Of a stretch of DNA of 64,000 nucleotides, positions 35,810 through 44,505 are shown one piece after another; the first letter of the stretch is position 1, and each line of letters starts with the position of its first letter. The stretch is from J038 sp034437535 (GTDB taxonomy: Bacteria; Chloroflexota; Anaerolineae; Aggregatilineales; Phototrophicaceae), in contig DAOTTZ010000003.1 of the NCBI GenBank assembly GCA_034437535.1, positions 4,606 through 68,605 of the forward strand. Direction: 5' to 3'. The translations under genes and the position numbers were made by a program. The notes under the pieces were generated by a model. It was given only the letters and a program-made list of their open reading frames with translations. It did no database searches and was not told the origin of the DNA.

Positions 35810-35875
35810 ACACCCTGCTCTCACCTTATTTTAAGATTGAAGCAGTCATGTAAAATTTAATCGACGAGGGATGAT

Positions 35876-37303
35876 ATGGAAACCGTTGACATCGCAAGGT
35901 TGCAGTTTGCGGCTACGACCTTGTTCCATTATATTTTCGTTCCCCTGACAATCGGCCTATCGCTGATGGTCGCCATGATGCAGACGCAGTACGTGCGTAC
36001 TGGCGACGAGAATTACAAGCGGATGACCAAATTCTGGGGCAAGTTATTTCTCATCAATTTTGCGATGGGTGTTGTAACCGGGATCGTGCAAGAATTCCAG
36101 TTTGGGATGGCATGGTCAGAGTATTCGCGTTTCGTCGGTGACGTTTTCGGTGCGCCGCTGGCAATCGAAGCCTTGATGGCATTTTTCATCGAAAGTACCT
36201 TCATCGGCCTGTGGATCTTCGGCTGGGATAGGTTGCCTCAGCGCGTCCACCTGGCTAGCATCTGGATGGTGGCAATGGCAAGCACACTTTCCAGCTTGTG
36301 GATTTTGATCGCCAATAGTTGGATGCAGAATCCGGTCGGTTACGAGATCGTCGATGGCCGCGCCCAGATGAACGACTTCGGGGCTGTCATCAGCAACCCT
36401 AATGTGGTGCTACAATTCCCGCATGTGATCTTCGGCGCGTTCGCTACGGGCGGCTTTTTCGTCATCGCCATCAGCGCGTATCGCCTGCTCCGGGTGGAAA
36501 AAGGCACCGATGAGCATCTGATGTTCTCGCGCTCTATGAAGTTCGGCCTGGTCTTCGGGCTGGCGTCAGTCATCGTGACGATGGCAGTCGGTCACTTGCA
36601 AGGTCAGTTCATGGTGGAAAAACAACCGATGAAATTAGCGGCGGCAGAGGGCCTGTGGGAAAGTGAAGACCCGGCGGCCTTGTCCTTCTTCCAGATCGGT
36701 GACGAAAACAACCGCGAAGCGATCTTCGACATTCGCATCCCGTCGTTGCTCAGTTTCATGACTTACGACGAATTCGACGGTGTGGTACCGGGCATGAACG
36801 ACCTCAACGAACAGTATCAACAACAATATGCCGACATCTACGGCCCGGATGCCAATTACATCCCGCCGATGATCTGGATGATCTACTGGAGCTTCCGCGC
36901 AATGGTCGGCTTCGGCGGCATCATGAGCCTGTTAGCACTCTACGGCATTTACCAGTGGTGGCGGGGCCGGCTGGAAAATAACCGTATCTTCCTGGTCATC
37001 CTACCCTTTACGATTGCCCTGCCGTACATCGCCAACGCGACCGGCTGGATGCTCACCGAACTGGGACGCCAACCCTGGATCGTGCAGGGCCTGATGCGGA
37101 CGGAAGAGGGGATTTCCCCTAACCTGACGACCAGTGACCTGTGGATTTCACTCATCGGGTTCACGCTGGTATACGGTTTGCTGTCATTGGCGAATTTCTA
37201 TCTGCTGTGGAAGTACGCCAGCACGGGCCGGGTGCAAAACGACGACATCGTGCCGCTACCGCAACCCCAACCGGATGACTTGCAACTTGAGAACGCCTAC
37301 TAG
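35876..37303 (+). CDS. cydA: Cytochrome bd quinol oxidase subunit I
   Basis: Quinol-oxidising, heme-bearing subunit of the high-affinity terminal oxidase in the cytoplasmic membrane. 475 residues; His18 in TTLFHYIFVPLTIG is the family's N-terminal heme ligand, and the quinol loop has GQFMVEKQPMKLAAAEG. The length and compact region after this loop fit the short-Q-loop group. Nine or so helices. First gene of cydAB, behind a CRP/FNR-like palindrome, which fits oxygen- or redox-dependent control. Confidence 0.96.
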   Translation: METVDIARLQFAATTLFHYIFVPLTIGLSLMVAMMQTQYVRTGDENYKRMTKFWGKLFLINFAMGVVTGIVQEFQFGMAWSEYSRFVGDVFGAPLAIEALMAFFIESTFIGLWIFGWDRLPQRVHLASIWMVAMASTLSSLWILIANSWMQNPVGYEIVDGRAQMNDFGAVISNPNVVLQFPHVIFGAFATGGFFVIAISAYRLLRVEKGTDEHLMFSRSMKFGLVFGLASVIVTMAVGHLQGQFMVEKQPMKLAAAEGLWESEDPAALSFFQIGDENNREAIFDIRIPSLLSFMTYDEFDGVVPGMNDLNEQYQQQYADIYGPDANYIPPMIWMIYWSFRAMVGFGGIMSLLALYGIYQWWRGRLENNRIFLVILPFTIALPYIANATGWMLTELGRQPWIVQGLMRTEEGISPNLTTSDLWISLIGFTLVYGLLSLANFYLLWKYASTGRVQNDDIVPLPQPQPDDLQLENAY

Positions 37304-37312
37304 GAGGATATG

Positions 37313-38332
37313 ATGTCTCTGGATCTTAACATTATCTGGTTTATACTGGTAGCCGTCCTCTTCATCGGGTTCTTCTTCCTGGAAGGCTTTGACTACGGCG
37401 TGGGGATCTTGCTCCCATTTGTCGCCAAAGACGATAACGAACGGCGGCAGGTGATTAACACCATTGGCCCGCACTGGGATGGTAATGAGGTATGGCTCTT
37501 GACGGCTGGCGGCGCGATCTTCGCGGCCTTCCCGAATTGGTATGCGACACTCTTTAGCGGCTTTTACCTGGCTCTGTTCCTGATCTTGATCGCATTGATC
37601 TTGCGCGGCGTCGCGTTCGAATTCCGCAGTAAGGACGATAACCCGACCTGGCGTAAGGGTTGGGATTATGCGCTGTTCTTCGGCAGTGTGTTGCCGGCCT
37701 TGCTGTGGGGTGTGGCCTTCGCCAATATCGTGCGGGGCGTGCCGATCAACGCGGACATGACGTTCACCGGTAACCTGTTCACCTTGCTGAATCCGTATAG
37801 CTTGTTGGGTGGGCTGGTCACGCTGACGCTCTTCATCCTGCACGGCGCGATGTTCCTTAGCTTGAAGACCGAAGGCCCGATCCTGGATCGCGTCAAGATG
37901 GTGGTTAAGCTAGCCTGGTTGCCGGTGGTGGGCCTGGTGCTGGCCTTTGTCGCCTTTAGCGCACCGGAGACCGATCTGTTCGATGGCTTTAACCTGGTGC
38001 AGGGCCTGGGCCTGGGTGCGGCAGTGGCCGCGCTTCTGTTCACCGGCTGGACGATCCGCCAGCAGAAATACGGCCTGGGTTTCGTGGGCACCGGCGTCAC
38101 CGTCGTCGCCATCGTCGTCTTGCTCTTCGCCAGCCTGTACCCGCGTGTGATGCCGTCGTCGTTAGGTGCGGAATTCGACCTGACGATCTACAATGCATCA
38201 TCCAGCGAATACACCTTGCAAGTCATGACGGTCATCGCGCTGATATTTGTGCCGATTGTCCTGCTGTATCAAGGTTGGACGTACTGGGTATTCCGTCAGC
38301 GCATCACCGGAGATAGCCACCTGGAATACTAA
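37313..38332 (+). CDS. cydB: Cytochrome bd quinol oxidase subunit II
   Basis: Structural partner of CydA, 339 residues, with the conserved start WFILVAVLFIGFFFLEGFDYGVG and GPHWDGNEVWLL. Two adjacent ATGs follow AGGAGG; the second (chosen) gives the better five-base spacing, the first only two. It begins nine bases after cydA and is followed by a strong terminator. No cydX-like small gene or cydDC is seen nearby. Confidence 0.95.
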   Translation: MSLDLNIIWFILVAVLFIGFFFLEGFDYGVGILLPFVAKDDNERRQVINTIGPHWDGNEVWLLTAGGAIFAAFPNWYATLFSGFYLALFLILIALILRGVAFEFRSKDDNPTWRKGWDYALFFGSVLPALLWGVAFANIVRGVPINADMTFTGNLFTLLNPYSLLGGLVTLTLFILHGAMFLSLKTEGPILDRVKMVVKLAWLPVVGLVLAFVAFSAPETDLFDGFNLVQGLGLGAAVAALLFTGWTIRQQKYGLGFVGTGVTVVAIVVLLFASLYPRVMPSSLGAEFDLTIYNASSSEYTLQVMTVIALIFVPIVLLYQGWTYWVFRQRITGDSHLEY

Positions 38333-38350
38333 GTCGTACAGACATTAATC

Positions 38351-38382
38351 AAGGCGGGTTGCCCTGGGTGACCCGCCTTTTT
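38351..38382 (+). terminator. Rho-independent terminator of cydAB
   Basis: AAGGCGGGT/ACCCGCCTT stem of nine pairs, 11-base loop, continuing into a T-run. Confidence 0.9.
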
Positions 38383-38394
38383 GCTTTATCACGG

Positions 38395-39273
38395 TCATCC
38401 ACCCGCGCTAGATGCCTCATCTAACAGCCAGACCGCTTTATGATCTGCCGCAAATTGTTCGAACGTGATCGGCGCACGCCCCAGGATAGCCGCCACATCA
38501 TCGGTCACCTGCCGGGCATTGCCAAACCGCGTGATGGTATAGAGTGCGGTCATCACCAACGTCATCATCAACGGGCGACCAGCCGCCATTTGTTGCCGCA
38601 CGAACGAAAACACCGAAGGCCGTGTGTAGTGGATCGGACGGTTGAGCGTGCGGGTGAGTACCTGGGCCACAGCATGATAATCCAGCGCATCTGGCCCGGT
38701 GAGGGTGTACTTCTGGTTGGCGTGGCCGTCTTCGCTCAGGGCGCGGGCCGCCACTGCGGCGATATCACGCGCATCAATGAAGCTGGTCTTTGCATCCCCC
38801 ACGGGGAGCGCGATCTCATTTCGGGTGCGGATTTCCTCACGGTGAGTCGTCGTCAGGTTTTGCATGAAGAAACTTGCCCGTAAAAAAGTGTAATCAACAC
38901 CAGTTTCCAGGATCAACTGCTCGATCTTGTAGTGCGGTACGACCCGATTCTGCTCGACGCCCTGGATGGATAAGAAGACGATCTGCTGAACCCCGGCCCC
39001 AACTGCCGCCCATACCGCCGGTGCAATATCTCGTTGCACGTTAGATAATGCCGGGGGCCGCACCAGAAACATCCGCTCTACCCCGGCGAACGTTGCCCGG
39101 TATGTGGCAGGATCAAGAAAGTCGAATCGTACAATCTCAACATCATCCCCGAATGTCTCGCGGGCATGTTCCACATCGTAGGCCCCCACCCGTAACGGGA
39201 TCCCTTGCTGAACAAGCTGGCGTACAACCTCCGTCCCGACGTTACCCGGCGCACCCGTCACTAAAATTGTCAT
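38395..39273 (-). CDS. NmrA-like NAD(P)-binding oxidoreductase (atypical SDR)
   Basis: 292 residues. The N-terminal TILVTGAPGNVGTEVV is the dinucleotide-binding motif; FLSIQGVEQNRVVPHYKIEQ and TSFIDARDIAAVAA are typical of NmrA/QorB-type atypical short-chain dehydrogenases, which bind NAD(P)H and act as quinone reductases or redox sensors. The start ATG follows AAAGGT; a GTG codon directly before it could also be read. A single gene, convergent with cydAB. Substrate unknown. Confidence 0.85.
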   Translation of the reverse strand: MTILVTGAPGNVGTEVVRQLVQQGIPLRVGAYDVEHARETFGDDVEIVRFDFLDPATYRATFAGVERMFLVRPPALSNVQRDIAPAVWAAVGAGVQQIVFLSIQGVEQNRVVPHYKIEQLILETGVDYTFLRASFFMQNLTTTHREEIRTRNEIALPVGDAKTSFIDARDIAAVAARALSEDGHANQKYTLTGPDALDYHAVAQVLTRTLNRPIHYTRPSVFSFVRQQMAAGRPLMMTLVMTALYTITRFGNARQVTDDVAAILGRAPITFEQFAADHKAVWLLDEASSAGG

Positions 39274-39373
39274 CACACTTACCTTTGTTTTAATCGTCTG
39301 TTTGACCTAATTATAACGACTAGTCTATATACTGGAAAGTGACAATTGTCAGTTTTCGAGTCAATTGGTCCAA

Positions 39374-39405
39374 TAAAAATCAGCCGGGATGTGATCCCGA
39401 CTGAC
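39374..39405 (-). terminator. Rho-independent terminator of the CsbD gene
   Basis: On the minus strand TCAG-CGGGAT-CAC-ATCCCG-CTGA (one mismatch in the stem) followed by TTTTTATT, about 35 bases after the stop codon. Confidence 0.8.
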
Positions 39406-39438
39406 ATGCTTTGCTAATTTGGTTCGTCTAAACGTGTT

Positions 39439-39654
39439 TTAGTCTGATTTGACGACCGAAGTCATCCACTCATCAACCTGACGCTCGGCCTCGTCTTTGG
39501 CTACGCCGTAGCGTTCCTGGATTTTACCGACCAGTTGACGCCGCTCGCCTTTCATCTCGGCTACGTCGTCCTCAGTCAGTTCGCCCCATTTTTCCTGCAC
39601 CTGGCCGGAAAATTGCTTCCAATTGCCTTTAACTTGATCCCAAAGCCCTGCCAT
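39439..39654 (-). CDS. CsbD-family stress protein
   Basis: 71-residue hydrophilic helical protein starting MAGLWDQVKGNWKQFSGQVQ, the CsbD signature, with RRQLVGKIQERYG in the second half. CsbD proteins accumulate in general stress; their molecular role is unresolved. AAGGAGAG precedes the ATG, and a clean terminator follows, so it is monocistronic. Confidence 0.92.
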   Translation of the reverse strand: MAGLWDQVKGNWKQFSGQVQEKWGELTEDDVAEMKGERRQLVGKIQERYGVAKDEAERQVDEWMTSVVKSD

Positions 39655-39844
39655 CTGATTATCTCTCCTTGTTGCTTTATTTTGTCATCATACTTACTAT
39701 ATCGCGGTGACAAGTAGAACGAATGCATCAAATGGCCGGTATCCGATGACCGAATGACGGATTCAATCTCCCCCATATGGAGCATGTCGGCAAGCTAACC
39801 CAGACATATAATTATGTAAAAGCATTAAACCTCCGGGGAATCGT

Positions 39845-40906
39845 TTGCCCAATTCGTCATCAGAAGATCAACCAAACCGCAACCGCACAGTCATCCTAGC
39901 GGCTGGAATTCTGGCCGTCATCCTATTGTCTGTGGTCGTTGTGCTGGCCCCGGTCGTCATTCCGTTGACGTTCATGATCGCGCTATTTGCGGTCTACTTG
40001 CGAAGCCTGGGAACCCCCCTGGCCGACATCATACCGGGGATAGTTCCACGCTATGCGACGGTGGTCGTCGCGGCCATCACCTTCAGCACGTTGATCGGTT
40101 TCGGCGTGCTGGCTGGCCCACAGATTTCCAATGAAATGGATGCACTCAACGAGACGATCCCGCAGGCGTTGACGAGTGTCGAGCAGGAATTACGCCAATA
40201 TGGATGGGGCGATCAATTGATCGAAAGCCTGTCTCAAGTAGATACCGGTGTAGGGAGCATCGACATTTTCTCACAGTTGAGCGGGGTCGTCTCTTCCACA
40301 CTCAGCGCGTTGACCAACATCTCAATCGTGATCGTCGGGGGTATGTATGTCGCGTTCGAACCGGCATTTTATACCAACAATCTGATTCGGCTGGTGCCAA
40401 GCAGGAGTCGGGATCGAGCCAGCGAAATCCTGGATGAGCTATATGATATTCTACGGCGCTGGTTAGTTGCGCGGTTGATTTCAATGCTGGTCGTCGGCCT
40501 GCTAACGTTCATCGGGTTGACGCTGATTAACATGCCACTGGCGTTGATTCTGGCGATTATCGCGGCATTGCTGTCATTTATCCCCAATATCGGGCCGATT
40601 CTATCGGTGGTGCCGGCGGTATTAGTCGGGTTGACGATCAGCCCGGCCCAGGGTGCGCTGGCGATCATCGTCTATACAGTCGTCCAACTGGCCGAAAATT
40701 ACCTCATCACACCCTTCGTAGAGCGCAACACGGTTTATTTGCCACCGGCGGCAACCATGGTGATGCAGGTCATCATGACGTTGACATTCGGGTGGTTCGG
40801 CCTGTTTATCGCGGCTCCGTTCCTGGCGGCGTTGATTGTCCTGGTGAAGTGTTTATACATCGAAGACATTCTGGGTGATGACCTGGGGCGCATCGGCGCG
40901 GGCTGA
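39845..40906 (+). CDS. AI-2E family transporter (PerM/UPF0118)
   Basis: 353-residue membrane protein with about eight helices in the family pattern: two pairs at the N-terminus, a long loop with amphipathic helices (residues about 100-160), and a C-terminal bundle with FIPNIGPILSVVPAVLVGL and ENYLITPFVERNTVYLPP. The family includes exporters of AI-2 and Na+(Li+)/H+ antiporters, so substrate cannot be told from sequence. The start is TTG; no in-frame ATG or GTG precedes the first helix, and GGGGA lies a few bases upstream. Confidence 0.88.
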   Translation: MPNSSSEDQPNRNRTVILAAGILAVILLSVVVVLAPVVIPLTFMIALFAVYLRSLGTPLADIIPGIVPRYATVVVAAITFSTLIGFGVLAGPQISNEMDALNETIPQALTSVEQELRQYGWGDQLIESLSQVDTGVGSIDIFSQLSGVVSSTLSALTNISIVIVGGMYVAFEPAFYTNNLIRLVPSRSRDRASEILDELYDILRRWLVARLISMLVVGLLTFIGLTLINMPLALILAIIAALLSFIPNIGPILSVVPAVLVGLTISPAQGALAIIVYTVVQLAENYLITPFVERNTVYLPPAATMVMQVIMTLTFGWFGLFIAAPFLAALIVLVKCLYIEDILGDDLGRIGAG

Positions 40907-40909
40907 GGC

Positions 40910-41311
40910 TTAACTCGGCCCGGCACGGCGGAAGTCCTGGTCGTCTTTGCGGCCCGGTGTATCGCCTGTAACACGCCGGTAACGGCCATCACGCATGATG
41001 CGCCCATTCACCGGTGAGTTCAAATTCCCCCCGCTGAATTGATCCAGATCATAATAGGGTCCATAAGAGGGTGACTCGTTCCGTTTGATCTCGTTGATCG
41101 ACGTAATCTGCTCCGGGTCGATCTCCGGGCGGAAGTTCCAACGCTGGCGGATTGGCCCGTGTGGTTCGGGGTCTGATCGGGTTTGGGGCGGGGACTGTGT
41201 TGGGGTGACGACATCATGAGTCTTGCGATAAACGACTGCGAAAAACGCCCCACCGCCTAACACCAGGAGTGTCAAGCCGAAGGCCAACAACAACGGTATC
41301 AAATCTGACAT
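40910..41311 (-). CDS. Small membrane-anchored hypothetical protein
   Basis: 133 residues: one N-terminal helix (SDLIPLLLAFGLTLLVLGGGAFFAVVY), then a Pro/Arg-rich soluble tail with repeated Tyr and Gly (SPSYGPYYDLDQFSGG). Not recognised. The start is the ATG after GAGAGGCGATT; an in-frame ATG 11 codons earlier has no ribosome site. Its stop is three bases from that of the convergent AI-2E gene. Confidence 0.6.
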   Translation of the reverse strand: MSDLIPLLLAFGLTLLVLGGGAFFAVVYRKTHDVVTPTQSPPQTRSDPEPHGPIRQRWNFRPEIDPEQITSINEIKRNESPSYGPYYDLDQFSGGNLNSPVNGRIMRDGRYRRVTGDTPGRKDDQDFRRAGPS

Positions 41312-41463
41312 AATCGCCTCTCGTTTTCGTGTGATAATCAGCATTTAGCCTGTGATATAGCTATCATAAGCCAGGCCCAGCGCGGGCACATCCCCCAATT
41401 GGGTAGGCTCGCCTGCCAGCTTCTGTCCCTTTTCCATCACAACACCAGCCGCATCGGACGAAT

Positions 41464-41500
41464 CAAAAACCGGGTGGATCAATCAACCAGATCCACCCGG
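41464..41500 (-). terminator. Rho-independent terminator of the sugar ABC operon
   Basis: On the minus strand an 11-base perfect stem CCGGGTGGATC/GATCCACCCGG with a 9-base loop is followed by TTTTTGATT, about 30 bases after the binding-protein stop. Confidence 0.88.
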
Positions 41501-41531
41501 CGGGATGTTTTAACTTCGGTTACGAGGTGAT

Positions 41532-43052
41532 TTAACCCTCGTCGCCTTCCATTTGCATATCCATGCCCGCGCTCGCCAGTTCGAGTTCTTCGTTGGCGAA
41601 TTCGGTCAGTTCAGCCAGGATTTCTTCCACCGTGCGGTCGTCGTCACCGGTGACCAGGGCGGTCATCATGATTTCAACTTCGTCACGGACGGGATCGTAG
41701 CCCGGAACCGGCGGCTCGGTGCGGCCAAATTCCAGCAGGCTGAAAGCGGCTTCGTAGGCCGGGTTGGCCGCGAAGTAATCGGTCAGGCCGTCGGCGACGC
41801 TCTCACGAACCGGGAAGTAGTTGGAGGCTTGCGCCCATTGCGCCTGGACTTCCGGCGCGGTGTAGAACTTCACGAACAGCCAGGCCGCCAGTTCTTCTAC
41901 CGGCGTGCCGACCGGGATGCTGACGGAAGCACCGTAAATGTTCTGCACCGGGGTTTCGGTGATGTGCGGTACAGCGGCCACGCTCCACTCGAAGCCCGCG
42001 CCGTCTTCCACCGCACCACGGTAGAACGGCAGGCCGGAGCTAGAGCCAATGGTAAACAGCGTGGTGCCCGCGCCGAAGTTGGCCTGGTCACCGAAACGCT
42101 CGAACACCAGGTCGGCACAACCGTCTTCAAACAGACCACGCAGGAAGGTCATGGCTTCCACCGCGGCGTCGCTGTCGTAGCTGTATTGGCCGGCGTCATA
42201 GTCAAAGACATCGCCACCGAAACCAAACGTCCAGCTCGCAAAGCGGCTGGCGTCACTGCTCAGTTGGTAACCAAGCGGGTTGTTGGCACCGGTCGCCCCG
42301 CTGAAGGGGTTCGCCACAGCGGCGCAAGCGGCCTGACGGAATTGATCCGGCGTCTGCGGCGGGCCGTCGAAGTCGATAGCACCGGCGTCGCTCAGTTCAT
42401 TCAGCCAGTCGATGTTGTAGTACATCACTTCCATAGAGCGGTTGGGCGGGAAGCCGAGACGCTCACCACCGAAGGTCGGGAACACATCGGCGTTGTAGAA
42501 CGCATCGAAGAAGTCGTCACGACCGGCTTCGTCAATGCCCCATTGCTCGCTCATCAAGAGCGGCTCAATGTTGATGACGCCATCGACCACTTCATAGGTC
42601 GCGGCCTGGTTCTGGTAAGCAACCACCAGGTCCGGCAGGCCTTCGCCACCACCGGCCAGCGCGGTCGTCACTTTGGTGAAGATGTCGCCGTAGCCGCCCT
42701 GGTTGGAGGCATCTACCGTGATGCCATACGGGTTGTATTCACGGGCTACATCACGCAGGCTTTCGACAATTTCCAGCAGACGCTCACGCTCCGCTTCGTC
42801 GTCACCACCGTAGCCGATGGTTTCCAACACGTCCTCGGCGGCGATGTCGGGGTTGTTGAACACGGCAACGATGGCTTCGAGCTGAGTCTCCCGGAAGCCG
42901 CTGTGCTGGTGCCAGAATTCAACAGTGGTGCCGTCGAGCTGGTCGGCTGAGATACTCTCGTAATCCCGCTCATCTTCTTGAGCGAAAGACGGAGCGATTG
43001 CCAGGGCGAGAACCGCCACGAGCAGGGTGAAGACAATGGTTATTCTCTTCAT
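41532..43052 (-). CDS. Carbohydrate ABC transporter substrate-binding protein (family 1)
   Basis: 506 residues with signal peptide (MKRITIVFTLLVAVLALAIAPSFA), then a two-lobe extracellular solute-binding fold. VEFWHQHSG, FTKVTTALAGGGEGLPDLVVAY and TLFTIGSSSGLPFYR are typical for MalE/UgpB-like proteins. The start chosen follows GGAGGAAAG at 11-base spacing; an ATG six codons earlier lacks a ribosome site. Very acidic overall. It is the last gene after two permeases and is preceded by a terminator-like hairpin, so it may also have its own promoter. The sugar is not identifiable; the neighbouring phosphoglucomutase hints at a disaccharide of glucose. Confidence 0.9.
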   Translation of the reverse strand: MKRITIVFTLLVAVLALAIAPSFAQEDERDYESISADQLDGTTVEFWHQHSGFRETQLEAIVAVFNNPDIAAEDVLETIGYGGDDEAERERLLEIVESLRDVAREYNPYGITVDASNQGGYGDIFTKVTTALAGGGEGLPDLVVAYQNQAATYEVVDGVINIEPLLMSEQWGIDEAGRDDFFDAFYNADVFPTFGGERLGFPPNRSMEVMYYNIDWLNELSDAGAIDFDGPPQTPDQFRQAACAAVANPFSGATGANNPLGYQLSSDASRFASWTFGFGGDVFDYDAGQYSYDSDAAVEAMTFLRGLFEDGCADLVFERFGDQANFGAGTTLFTIGSSSGLPFYRGAVEDGAGFEWSVAAVPHITETPVQNIYGASVSIPVGTPVEELAAWLFVKFYTAPEVQAQWAQASNYFPVRESVADGLTDYFAANPAYEAAFSLLEFGRTEPPVPGYDPVRDEVEIMMTALVTGDDDRTVEEILAELTEFANEELELASAGMDMQMEGDEG

Positions 43053-43125
43053 TATGCAACTTTCCTCCATAAAAATCGAACACAATCAATATTGAGGTGC
43101 AAGCGTGATTATTTATCACTCCCTC

Positions 43126-43151
43126 AAAAAAAGTGAGGCAAAATGCCCCAC
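43126..43151 (-). terminator. Strong intercistronic terminator between permease and binding-protein genes
   Basis: On the minus strand GTGGGGC-ATTTT-GCCTCAC (seven pairs with one G-T) is followed by seven T. It lies inside the operon, before the binding-protein gene. Confidence 0.8.
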
Positions 43152-43167
43152 ATTTTCACAAGATCAA

Positions 43168-44505
43168 TTAGCCTTTCAAGCCGGTCGTGGCGATGCCTTC
43201 CGTAAACGTCTTCTGCGTTAAGAAGTAGAGCACGACCATCGGTAAAATCGTGATGAATGCACCGGCAGTCAGCAGATGGGTCTGCGTGCCAGCTTCATCA
43301 CTAAAGGCTTGCAGACCATAAGAGATCGGTCGCCATGCTTCCGGGTCTGTGGTGACCAGTAACGGCCACAACAGCGAATTCCAGGAGCCGATGAACGTCA
43401 ATAAGACGACCGTCAGGATCGGTGCCCGGCTGATCGGGATCACGATCTGCAAAAGAAAGCGCAGGTGCCCGGCCCCGTCGATGCGGGCCGCTTCCCACAA
43501 TTCATTGGGAATTTGCATAAAGAATTGCCTGAGCAAGAAGATACTAAACGCACTCCCCATAAATGGCACAGACAGCGCGGGTAAGGTATCCATCCAGTTA
43601 AAGCGGCCACTCATGCCGAATTCAAAAAACGGGAAGCTCGATTGCGTCACCGGGATTTCGAAGATCTGCCCGTTAATCGTCAGGAAATTGGGGATCATCA
43701 CCACGATTTCCGGCACCATCAGCGTCGCCAATAACAAGGTAAAGAGCAAGCTACTGCCGAAGAACTTGATCCGGGCGAAAGCATAGGCCGACAGGATGGA
43801 AACGACCAGCAAACCGCCAATCGTGGTGATGGCGATAATCACACTGTTGAAGAAGTAGAGGTTAAACTTAGCAGTCTGCCAGGCTTCGTAATAATTGCAA
43901 ACCTGGAGTTCCCCCGGCACCCACGTCCGGTTGATCGTCTCGCCCAACGTCATAAACGAGGTCGAGATCATCCACAAAAACGGGATGATGGCGACAAAGG
44001 CGAAGAACGTCAGCACGATGTAAAGCACAATCGTCCCAGTCGGGATGCGCGACCGCACTTGTTTGGGTTGTACGCCCGCCGTCAGGTCATCGGCCCCGGT
44101 CTTCCGTTGTTGCAGGTTCACCTGTGCCCGCGAGACGATCACCTGACCGAGAATCCCGCCGGAAGCCAACGCCCCCAACCAGTAGATCGCGCTTAATTCC
44201 AGCGTGAACTGGCACGCCTGCCCATAAATCGAGAGATGATAGAAGATCGCGTTCAGGCCGACAATCGCCGCACCATACGACGTCCACCGGCTGAGGTTGG
44301 GGTTGTATAACCCTAGCCCGCCAAAAATCATCGCGGAGACCGCAATCATCACGACGTTGATGTTGAACCCCAGGTCTGTATCCGCCAACCACAGGTAGCC
44401 GGCCGTCATCAACAGGACGACACCACACGCAATCGTGAAAAGATCTGCAAACGCCGCCTGATTACGCGGAAATGGCACCCGCTTATCACCGATCATGCTA
44501 GCCAT
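43168..44505 (-). CDS. Carbohydrate ABC transporter permease (MalG type) with extra N-terminal helices
   Basis: 445 residues. The C-terminal 280 are a standard MalG/LacG permease: IIPFLWMISTSF, LSAYAFARIKFFG, the EAA loop ELWEAARIDGAGHLRFLLQIVIPISRAP, and an SW(N)SLLWPLL end. Before this come about 150 residues with four additional hydrophobic segments not found in ordinary MalG (family near 280 residues). The ATG overlaps the upstream permease stop by 8 bases (ATGGCTAG); an ATG three codons later is also possible. Confidence 0.88.
   Translation of the reverse strand: MASMIGDKRVPFPRNQAAFADLFTIACGVVLLMTAGYLWLADTDLGFNINVVMIAVSAMIFGGLGLYNPNLSRWTSYGAAIVGLNAIFYHLSIYGQACQFTLELSAIYWLGALASGGILGQVIVSRAQVNLQQRKTGADDLTAGVQPKQVRSRIPTGTIVLYIVLTFFAFVAIIPFLWMISTSFMTLGETINRTWVPGELQVCNYYEAWQTAKFNLYFFNSVIIAITTIGGLLVVSILSAYAFARIKFFGSSLLFTLLLATLMVPEIVVMIPNFLTINGQIFEIPVTQSSFPFFEFGMSGRFNWMDTLPALSVPFMGSAFSIFLLRQFFMQIPNELWEAARIDGAGHLRFLLQIVIPISRAPILTVVLLTFIGSWNSLLWPLLVTTDPEAWRPISYGLQAFSDEAGTQTHLLTAGAFITILPMVVLYFLTQKTFTEGIATTGLKG

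Noticed and set aside
41553..42950. 465-codon plus-strand open frame antisense to the sugar-binding protein
   Set aside because: No family features and Val/Arg-rich composition; the minus strand has signal peptide, binding-protein motifs and a ribosome site. Typical shadow of a GC-rich gene.
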